From CAZEBW01 sp964510205 (GTDB lineage Bacteria > Chloroflexota > Anaerolineae > VGOG01): DNA of 19,082 nt. Where the stretch lies: assembly GCA_964510205.1 (NCBI GenBank), contig CAZEBW010000070.1, forward strand, positions 1-19,082, in the 5' to 3' direction. Positions within the stretch are counted from its first letter, which is position 1. Every line of letters begins with the position of its first letter. A program made the translations under genes and the position numbers. Under the pieces are notes generated by a model, which worked only from the letters and a program-made list of their open reading frames with translations, ran no database searches and was not told the origin of the DNA. Positions 6,509 to 13,155 of this stretch are shown piece by piece.

Positions 6509-7921
6509 ATGTCCTACACGATTCAAACCGACATCGCTGTCCTGGGCGGCGGGCCGGGCGGCTACGTGGCCGCGCTGCGGGCGGCTCAGCTTGGCGCACA
6601 GGTGGTACTCATTGAAGAGAAAGCCATCGGCGGCGTCTGCCTCAACGTGGGCTGCATTCCCACCAAGGCCTTGCTGCGCAGCGCAGAGGTCTACCGGGCC
6701 TTCCGCCAGGCGGAGACGTTCGGTCTGCGTCTGGAAGGAAACGTGATGCCGGACTGGCCGGCGATCCAGGCGCGCAAGGGGGACATCGTCCAGCAACTGG
6801 TGCAGGGCGTGGAAAAGCTCCTGGACAAGGCTGGCGTGCAGGTGCTCCGGGGAAGAGGGCGCTTTGTTGCGCCCCGGACGCTGGAGGCGACCACCGCTGA
6901 CGGTGTGCAGCAGGTGAACGCGAAGCACGTCGTCATCGCCACCGGCTCGCGGCCGATGCACTTGCCACTGCCCGGCATAGATTTACCCGGCGTGGTTGAT
7001 TCCACCGGTGCGCTCGCGCTGGAGGCACTGCCTGAGCGGTTGCTCATCGTCGGCGGCGGCGTAGTCGGCGTCGAATTCGCTGACATATTCAACGCCTTTG
7101 GCGCGAAAGTCACCGTGGTCGAAATGCTGGACCGGCTGCTGCCGCAGATGGACGCCGATCTGGGGCCAGCACTGGCTTGGACGATGGAACAGCGTGGCAT
7201 CCGGTTTCACCTAAACAGCCGCCTGACCCGCGTGGACGCCCTGGAGGGCCAAGCGCCAGCCCTGTGCGCCACGGTCGTCACCCCCGACAGCGAAGTGGAG
7301 ATCGAGGCCGATCGGGTTCTGATCGCCGTCGGGCGGCGACCCAACGTCGAGGATCTGGACCTGGAGGCCGCCGGCGTGCGTTTTGACAAGGCCAGCATTG
7401 CGGTGGACGTGCAGATGCAAACTAACGTGGCGGGCATCGCTGCCGTTGGGGACGTGACAGGCGGCGCGCTGCTGGCGCACGTCGCCATGCGGGGCGGCGA
7501 GGTGGCGGTGGAGAACGCCCTGGGACACAGCGCCACGTTGGATCTCAAGACCGTCCCCTGGTGCGTCTACACCGATCCGGAGGTTGCCAGCGTGGGGTTG
7601 ACCGAGGCGCAGGCGCGCGAGGAGGGCTATGACGCGCGAGTGGGACGCTTCCCGCTGAACGCCAGCGGCAAGGCGCTGACCTACGGCGAAACCGATGGCT
7701 TCGTCAAGGTCGTCAGCGAGGCTCGCTTTGGCGAGGTACTGGGCCTGCACATCATCGCCCCTCACGCCAGCGACCTGATCCACGAGGGAGGGTTGGCGCT
7801 GGCATTGGAAGCTACCTTGGATGAGTTGATAGCAACAGTTCATGCCCATCCTACTCTCAGTGAGGCTATCCGCGAGGCGACATTGGAAATGCGTGGCGGA
7901 GCTCTTCATTTGCTCCATTGA
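6509..7921 (+). CDS. lpdA: Dihydrolipoyl dehydrogenase (E3)
   Basis: FAD-dependent flavoprotein disulfide reductase, about 470 residues (normal length), reoxidising the E2 dihydrolipoyl group and reducing NAD. FAD motif GGGPGGYVAA is at about 13-22. The redox-active disulfide is C44/C49 in GGVCLNVGCIPTK. The NAD motif is VGGGVVGVEF (181-190), and the second FAD contact is in AAVGDVTGG. The C-terminal dimerisation domain carries the active-site pair His447 and Glu452 in HAHPTLSE. ATG 6509 is chosen because AGGTG lies 8 nt upstream and the protein then begins at the FAD domain; the E2 stop is 11 nt before it. It is the last gene of the + operon and converges on the phosphorylase gene. Confidence 0.95.
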   Translation: MSYTIQTDIAVLGGGPGGYVAALRAAQLGAQVVLIEEKAIGGVCLNVGCIPTKALLRSAEVYRAFRQAETFGLRLEGNVMPDWPAIQARKGDIVQQLVQGVEKLLDKAGVQVLRGRGRFVAPRTLEATTADGVQQVNAKHVVIATGSRPMHLPLPGIDLPGVVDSTGALALEALPERLLIVGGGVVGVEFADIFNAFGAKVTVVEMLDRLLPQMDADLGPALAWTMEQRGIRFHLNSRLTRVDALEGQAPALCATVVTPDSEVEIEADRVLIAVGRRPNVEDLDLEAAGVRFDKASIAVDVQMQTNVAGIAAVGDVTGGALLAHVAMRGGEVAVENALGHSATLDLKTVPWCVYTDPEVASVGLTEAQAREEGYDARVGRFPLNASGKALTYGETDGFVKVVSEARFGEVLGLHIIAPHASDLIHEGGLALALEATLDELIATVHAHPTLSEAIREATLEMRGGALHLLH

Positions 7922-8087
7922 TCGAGACCAAGAGGGCATTTGAGGATGCAACTGGTCACTTGTCTCGTCTTCATTTCTGAGCGGCTCATTCCTCCCTCTG
8001 CAACTAGCCCCAAGAACATCTCCACTGGAAAAGTTCCGTTTTTGCCCCGTTTTCGATGATTTGGGCTCTGGTTGCACAATTGTTACG
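7922..8087. other. Convergent intergenic gap, only weak hairpins
   Basis: This 166-bp gap between two converging operons should hold terminators. I see an imperfect inverted repeat, CGAGACCAAG (7923-7932) with CTTGTCTCG (7959-7967). Inside it is a small GCAT/ATGC stem (7936-7939, 7946-7949), and a pyrimidine-rich stretch follows. There is also a short direct repeat around CCGTTTT at 8036-8055. No strong GC stem with a T-tract is visible on either strand. Confidence 0.35.
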
Positions 8088-11000
8088 TTAGAAGATCACG
8101 TTCACGCTTTCTATCTCACCGTCTCGAACCATTGCGGCGTAGGGTGCACCAATAACGTCGCCCCCCAGTTCGATAAGATCGCCATCGTGCGTGCCCAATG
8201 CGATCCTTTGTGGCTGCACCCCTTCCTCGAACGTGTTCACCCTCCGCGGGTTGTGATAGGTGACAGTGCAGTTCCCCAGGAACCTGAAGGTGACCTGCCC
8301 CTCCTCCGTGAAAAGCCAGCAGGGCAGCACCGCACTGAGTTTAAGACAAAGCTGCCCATCCTGCACAAAGAACGGCTTCACCCCCGCCATCATCACGCTC
8401 CAAATACTCAAGAATTCGGCCGTGGCACCGCTGAGCCGGGCCACAAAGCCGGCCCCGTGTAGCGATCCATCCGGGTGGGCGCTGCTGACCAGGAACGACG
8501 AGTTCTCCAGCGGACTGCGGGCGTAGATGGCCGGGTTCTGGAAGCAGATCAAAGCGCGCTTGAAATCCTCGTAGAATTCCTCGTACAGTTCCGCTTTCAA
8601 GACCTCAAGCAGGTACTTGTATTCCATGTGCAGCCAGACAGATTCGTTTTCCAACCATCCTGGTGTAAAGGCCCGCGCGCGGCCGATCTCATGGGATTGG
8701 TCTTTCAGCGACGCGTTGACCTTGTACATGCCCAGCTTGTGGTCGTAAAGGTCGCTCTCTCGGATCCTGACATATAAATCTCGCGCCTCGGCCACGTCCT
8801 GTTGAACCCTCAGGGCATGAACAGGGCCTTCGAGGAACAAGGGGAGCACCGCCGGCTCGAAGCGTTTGGCTCGGACGTAGGGGCGTCCCTGCTCATCGGT
8901 GGCGGAGAGGACGTCATAGTCGGCGACGGCGTAGGCCAAGTAAGTGGGTGGGATGCCGTCGTTCATCTGGACGGCGCGCTGAATGCCGGCTCGCACTTTG
9001 GCTCGAAAAGCCTCCAGGATCGGCGTCAGTTGGTCAAAGGGCAGCCCCTCGGTCCCGCCGTCAAAGCCCAGGCGGACACACGAGCGATATGTTTCGCGGG
9101 CGGTAGCGGCGGCGTCCCAGTAGCGGAAATCTCGCTCCGGCGCATCCGACTTCAGCCACGTCTCCAGGGCGGACGATACCGCTTGCAGGAGGGTGTGTTG
9201 TTCGACCGGCAGCTCGACCGTGCCCCACGGCTTCCCCGCCAGTGCTTCCAGCAGGAAGGTCAACAATCGCTCCAACTCGTAGGTCTCGCACAGGGACGAG
9301 CCGAACAGCCCCGGCAGCCCGTTTAGGGCGTCGTACCAGCCGGGCTTGCCTGCCTCCATCTCGATGCCCATCCCAAACGGATCCAGCGTGGCTAACTTGT
9401 TCACTGCCAGTCCTACCAGCTTGGCATACACCGTCGTGCGGTACACCTCGCCCTTGCCATGCGATGTGCGCATCAAATTCGGCGTTTCGGTGCGAGAGGC
9501 AATCAACGCGCCCTTTTCTTTGTCCTCCAGCACGGCTCCGTATTGGCGCACCTTGTCGCCCACCAAGACATATTTCCGGTCGCGAGGCTGCACCACGGTG
9601 GGGCTATCGAAGTAGGGGACGATGGGCTTACCAAACAGCATCCCATCTTTTCTGTCAGGATACACTGCCAGATGTGTTTCAATTAGGTCCAGATTATACG
9701 TCCAGTGATCAATCCAATACCCCTCACCGAAGCTGGCCTCAAAATGCTGTTCTGCCTGGGTCAAAGCGGCGGTGATGAAATCCTCGGGTGCGACGGTGAG
9801 CCCGATCTGCCGGTCGGCAATGGCTCTCAGCAATTGGCCGGGGGTAAATGGGTGGGCCAGCAGAGGTTCCAGTTTGTCGGGCTGTTCGACCAGGGCTAGG
9901 ATGGGGGCGCGCTTAGCGGGCGGCACTGTGAAGCGGCTCCCATTCACCACCAACGGATTGTAGCCATCGGCCTGAATCAATCCCAGAAAGGCGAGGACGT
10001 TGAAATCCTCGACTTTGGGATTGAGCAGCACGTCGCAACGACGGTTCTGGTTCACGTCGCGATAATTGGCGTTGCCCTGGGAGTACGGTTCGGCCGCCAC
10101 GTAGAAGTAGTTATAGTCTCGCTCCAGGTCGCCGTGCTTGCGCGAGTAGATGTGATACACGAACGGCTTGTCCTCGTCGCCCAGAATAATGGGCCAACCG
10201 CCGCGCAACACGTTGTCCAGGAACGTCTGGCGCGTGTAGGCATTGAAAAGATCAGCGGCCGTCTGGGTGGCGACGACGTCGGTGAGTTGGTTGGTGAGCC
10301 GGTTGGCTTCCTGGCGTTTCTGGTGTATGTAGGCCGGTCGAGCCAGACGTCTGTGCTCACGGTGCAGATGTTCAATGGTCCCCACGTGGCCGATGATGGC
10401 GTACAGCACGGTCGCCTCCCCAGGCTCCAGGATTCCGCTGGCGCCGAAGAAGCCACACGGGGTTCTACCTGTGGTGATCTGTCGCTCCCTCTGCAACTCG
10501 GCCAGCGACCGTTCGGCAAAGCGGTCGGGGGTGCTCAGAGTTGTGTTCTGACCAAAGATGACCACGGGATCAACAAAGGCAGGGAGCAGTTGGCTTTTGT
10601 CAGCTTCCGCCGTGAAAGCCAGGTAGAAATGCCCGGCCTGTATCTCTTCCACCTCTGCGGCATCGGCCGCGCTGGCCCCTAGCCGATAGAAAGGGATCCC
10701 TTGCTGAAGGTTAAACACCTCCATCCAGGCCTCGATCGTTCGGCCGATTTCCTTCAAGGCCGAGTTGCTCACACCGTAGGGGATGACGCGGGGCATGCCA
10801 TCCAGCATCTCCAGGGCAAGCGGCGTGTCACCCACGTTGGTGATGGTCACCTGCCGCACCAGCCCGGCGAAGCTCTCCTCCGTCAGCGTGAAGTACAGCA
10901 CGTTGGTCTGGATACCGTGGACCGTGCTGGAGGTTTGCAGTTCTAGCTCGTTCATGCCGATGGACATCTGGGGGGCATCGGTCGAATGCCACGGTGAAAA

Positions 11001-11288
11001 CGGCTCGTACAACACCGCTTTCCCCCCACGATTCAGCTTGAGAAAGGTGCGAAACCCGGTGTAGGGGGTGGCTTGATAGGCCCTGTTCGCCGGCTGGAAC
11101 TCCATGATGGGGTTATCTTTGTTTTCGATGCCAAAGCTGGCAATCGCCTGGCCCCGGTTGACGTAGAACACCCACATCGGGATACCCAGAGGCCCGGCGA
11201 TGCCGGGGAGAAAGCTGGCGAAGGGACGCCATGAAGAGAAGTTCCGAATTACAAACCGGTTCGATTCGTCGAAGCAAGATTCATTCAT
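8088..11288 (-). CDS. Large inverting glycoside phosphorylase (GH94/GH149/GH161 type), probable beta-1,3-glucan phosphorylase
   Basis: About 1,066 residues with no signal peptide, so cytoplasmic. Likely splits a beta-glucan oligosaccharide with phosphate to glucose-1-phosphate. The N-terminus (from about 11) looks like the beta-sandwich of GH94-like enzymes, followed by an (alpha/alpha)6 barrel. Barrel motifs are GEGYWIDHWTYN (521-532), KPGWYDALNGLPG (648-660; Asp653 is the candidate catalytic acid) and RLSGATAEF (from 951; candidate phosphate loop). Cellobiose phosphorylases are about 800 residues; this length fits GH149, GH161 or 1,2-beta-oligoglucan phosphorylases. Neighbouring GH16 and GH3 genes favour a beta-1,3-glucan substrate, by inference. 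ATG 11288 has only a weak GGATG nearby; AAAGGAGTG (11311-11319) is too distant. It is the last gene of the minus operon, 44 nt after the aldo/keto reductase. Confidence 0.78.
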   Translation of the reverse strand: MNESCFDESNRFVIRNFSSWRPFASFLPGIAGPLGIPMWVFYVNRGQAIASFGIENKDNPIMEFQPANRAYQATPYTGFRTFLKLNRGGKAVLYEPFSPWHSTDAPQMSIGMNELELQTSSTVHGIQTNVLYFTLTEESFAGLVRQVTITNVGDTPLALEMLDGMPRVIPYGVSNSALKEIGRTIEAWMEVFNLQQGIPFYRLGASAADAAEVEEIQAGHFYLAFTAEADKSQLLPAFVDPVVIFGQNTTLSTPDRFAERSLAELQRERQITTGRTPCGFFGASGILEPGEATVLYAIIGHVGTIEHLHREHRRLARPAYIHQKRQEANRLTNQLTDVVATQTAADLFNAYTRQTFLDNVLRGGWPIILGDEDKPFVYHIYSRKHGDLERDYNYFYVAAEPYSQGNANYRDVNQNRRCDVLLNPKVEDFNVLAFLGLIQADGYNPLVVNGSRFTVPPAKRAPILALVEQPDKLEPLLAHPFTPGQLLRAIADRQIGLTVAPEDFITAALTQAEQHFEASFGEGYWIDHWTYNLDLIETHLAVYPDRKDGMLFGKPIVPYFDSPTVVQPRDRKYVLVGDKVRQYGAVLEDKEKGALIASRTETPNLMRTSHGKGEVYRTTVYAKLVGLAVNKLATLDPFGMGIEMEAGKPGWYDALNGLPGLFGSSLCETYELERLLTFLLEALAGKPWGTVELPVEQHTLLQAVSSALETWLKSDAPERDFRYWDAAATARETYRSCVRLGFDGGTEGLPFDQLTPILEAFRAKVRAGIQRAVQMNDGIPPTYLAYAVADYDVLSATDEQGRPYVRAKRFEPAVLPLFLEGPVHALRVQQDVAEARDLYVRIRESDLYDHKLGMYKVNASLKDQSHEIGRARAFTPGWLENESVWLHMEYKYLLEVLKAELYEEFYEDFKRALICFQNPAIYARSPLENSSFLVSSAHPDGSLHGAGFVARLSGATAEFLSIWSVMMAGVKPFFVQDGQLCLKLSAVLPCWLFTEEGQVTFRFLGNCTVTYHNPRRVNTFEEGVQPQRIALGTHDGDLIELGGDVIGAPYAAMVRDGEIESVNVIF

Positions 11289-11332
11289 GGCACATCCATA
11301 CAGAACAAGGCACTCCTTTCAGTTGCTGCCTG

Positions 11333-12187
11333 TCACGTAAACAGTGGTTCATACTCGCTCCCACTCGCGATCACTTCCTCTTGCTCCTTCTCGCCCATGG
11401 GCGTGAACTGCTCACATGCCTCCAGGAAGAGCGGCAGAAGGGTGGTGTCACCAACTGTGCATAATCCTGTTACGTCCTGTGACAGTGCAAAGCTCACTGC
11501 CTGCTGGATGTCACTGGCATCGTCGAACGGTTCGTACCAAGTGTTGTAGGTCTGCGCACGATCACCCCACGGCCCCTTGGCGATGGCTTTGATAATCATA
11601 GTGCCTACGTCGCGAGCGCGGCATTGGCGCAGGAGCTCTTTGGCATTGCGCCGATAGATTGGATCGGTGTACTGCACAAAGTTGATGGGGAAAAGTACGG
11701 AGTCGAAGTCGAAGCGACGCAGCGCTTCCAGGAAGACGGCGGGCGTGTCCGTGCCGTGCCCGGTGATGCCGATGAAGCGCGTCAATCCTTGCTCGCGAGC
11801 ATCGAGGACTGCCTCCAGCGCACCGCCGGAGCCAGTCACCTGGTCCAAATCCTCCATGCTTGTGATAGCGTGGAGCTGGTACAAGTCGAACGCGTCCACC
11901 TGCAGCCTTTCCAAGGAGCGGTGCAATTCGCTGGCAGCATCGTCCTTCTTCCGTTCCATTGTTTTGCAACCCAGGAAAAAGCGCTTGCGCTCTCGTGCCA
12001 GCCAAGGCCCCAGTCGCTCCTCCGCCTGACCGTAAGACGGCGCCACGTCGATATGGTTAACTCCAGCGGCGATCACCTGTTCCATGACTTGGTCGGCCTC
12101 TGCCTGTGTCACTTCCCAGAAAGCCGCCGCGCCCAAAATGGCCACGGTGCTCATTTGCTCGGTCCGTCCAAAACGTCGTTTCTCCAT
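11333..12187 (-). CDS. Aldo/keto reductase
   Basis: NAD(P)H-dependent (beta/alpha)8-barrel oxidoreductase, about 284 residues, cytosolic. The catalytic tetrad is visible: Asp47 and Tyr52 in HIDVAPSYGQAEERLG, Lys75 in LGCKTMERK and His106 in LYQLHAI. The N-terminal KRRFGRTEQMSTVAILG is the usual first strand of the family. The start is ATG 12187, 7 nt after GGGAGGAG; an upstream in-frame extension to 12226 lacks such a site. It lies between the GH16 and phosphorylase genes, so it is probably expressed with the glucan genes. Its substrate cannot be read from sequence; reduction of a sugar or keto-sugar is possible. No odd features. Confidence 0.85.
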   Translation of the reverse strand: MEKRRFGRTEQMSTVAILGAAAFWEVTQAEADQVMEQVIAAGVNHIDVAPSYGQAEERLGPWLARERKRFFLGCKTMERKKDDAASELHRSLERLQVDAFDLYQLHAITSMEDLDQVTGSGGALEAVLDAREQGLTRFIGITGHGTDTPAVFLEALRRFDFDSVLFPINFVQYTDPIYRRNAKELLRQCRARDVGTMIIKAIAKGPWGDRAQTYNTWYEPFDDASDIQQAVSFALSQDVTGLCTVGDTTLLPLFLEACEQFTPMGEKEQEEVIASGSEYEPLFT

Positions 12188-12194
12188 ACTCTTG

Positions 12195-12202
12195 CTCCTC
12201 CC
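12195..12202 (-). promoter_or_regulatory. Shine-Dalgarno deciding the aldo/keto reductase start
   Basis: GGGAGGAG on the minus strand, 7 nt before ATG 12187. Strong match; it sets the start downstream of the longest open frame. Confidence 0.75.
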
Positions 12203-12217
12203 AGAATGCCCAAGATC

Positions 12218-12237
12218 ACTACTCAAGCTTGAGTGGT
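12218..12237. promoter_or_regulatory. 20-bp palindrome between GH16 and aldo/keto reductase genes
   Basis: ACTCAAGCTTGAGT (12221-12234) is a perfect 14-bp palindrome; extended to 20 bp it has only one non-matching pair. It has no loop, so it suits a dimeric regulator's operator better than a terminator. It lies in a 59-nt gap, 31 nt upstream of the aldo/keto reductase start. Function is inferred. Confidence 0.35.
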
Positions 12238-12246
12238 CTCGAAGAA

Positions 12247-13152
12247 CTACTCAAAGGTGTTGGCCGCTCTGTAAACCCGCACATAGTCCACATGCATGGT
12301 TTGGGGGAAGGTAGTGGTCTCATCGGGATTCCCCGGCCAGTAGCCACCCACCGCTACATTCAGCAATAGGAAGAAAGGATGATCAAAGACCCAGGTTCCT
12401 CTAGCGGGGATGTCATCGGGTGTTAGGGTGAAGTAATGGTTGCCATCCACGTACCAGCGAATCTCTCCAGGCTCTCGCTCAATGGCAAAGACACGGTAAT
12501 CATCTGCAAATGTCTCGCCTTCAGGCAGGTCATAGGCCTCGCCGATCGCCTGCCCTCCAGAATAACCAGGGCCGTGCGCCGAGCCATGCACTGTGGAGGG
12601 TTCGAATCCTACGTTCTCCAAGATGTCAATCTCGCCACATTTGGGCCAGCCCACCTCACCCAAGTTCGCGCCCAACATCCAAAACGCAGCCCAGAGGCCC
12701 TGGCCAAAGGGAACCTTGATGCGGGCCTCAACACGACCGTAGGCAACCTCGACTTTGTCCTCTGTGATCAAGCGAGCTGAGGTGTACTTGCACGGCCCAT
12801 AATAACACCTCAGACGGGAGACATTGGTGTCTACCTCTGCGACGGTGATCACAAGATTCCCCTCGCCGTCCATCGCTGCATTATCAGTGCTATCGGTGTA
12901 GTACTCCAACTCGCGGTTCCCCCAGCCTGGAATGCCCCGATCCCTACCATCACCGATTTCGAGGGTCCAGTTTGTGGGGTCAGGCCCGGCGCCCGCTGGG
13001 CCATCGAACTCGTCGTGCCAAACCAGATCCCAGCCTTCGATTTCCCATTCGGGCTTTTCTTCTAGGCCGATTCGACTGCACCCAGCACCGAGCAAAGTGG
13101 ACAGAAGGATGGGCATCAGTGCAATTAGCCATTTGCGTTTGTTTTTTCTCAT
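12247..13152 (-). CDS. GH16 endo-beta-glucanase (laminarinase-like) lipoprotein
   Basis: About 301 residues. The N-terminal MRKNKRKW plus hydrophobic stretch ends at LGAGC (Cys25), a slightly atypical lipobox, predicting a surface or membrane-anchored lipoprotein. The rest is a GH16 beta-jelly-roll. The catalytic motif WPKCGEIDILENVG gives Glu174 (nucleophile), Asp176 and Glu179 (acid/base). FGQGLWAAFWMLG, STVHGSAHG and the C-terminal HVDYVRVYR are also typical of the laminarinase/lichenase branch. Expected reaction: endo-hydrolysis of beta-1,3- or mixed 1,3/1,4-glucan outside the cell. The start is 3 nt downstream of the GH3-CBM9 stop, so translational coupling is likely; the nearest GGGAAG is rather far. 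No C-terminal binding module, so it is a catalytic domain only. Confidence 0.9.
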   Translation of the reverse strand: MRKNKRKWLIALMPILLSTLLGAGCSRIGLEEKPEWEIEGWDLVWHDEFDGPAGAGPDPTNWTLEIGDGRDRGIPGWGNRELEYYTDSTDNAAMDGEGNLVITVAEVDTNVSRLRCYYGPCKYTSARLITEDKVEVAYGRVEARIKVPFGQGLWAAFWMLGANLGEVGWPKCGEIDILENVGFEPSTVHGSAHGPGYSGGQAIGEAYDLPEGETFADDYRVFAIEREPGEIRWYVDGNHYFTLTPDDIPARGTWVFDHPFFLLLNVAVGGYWPGNPDETTTFPQTMHVDYVRVYRAANTFE

Positions 13153-13155
13153 AGG

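Noticed and set aside
7923..7967. Possible rho-independent terminator after E3
   Set aside because: The stem is imperfect with a long loop and there is no clean T-tract; kept only as a weak note on the convergent gap.
8061..11064. Several long open frames on the + strand opposite the phosphorylase gene
   Set aside because: They lack recognisable domains and ribosome binding sites, and are explained by the codon bias of the minus-strand gene.
12188..12226. 13-residue N-terminal extension of the aldo/keto reductase
   Set aside because: The strong GGGAGGAG site lies inside it and points to ATG 12187.
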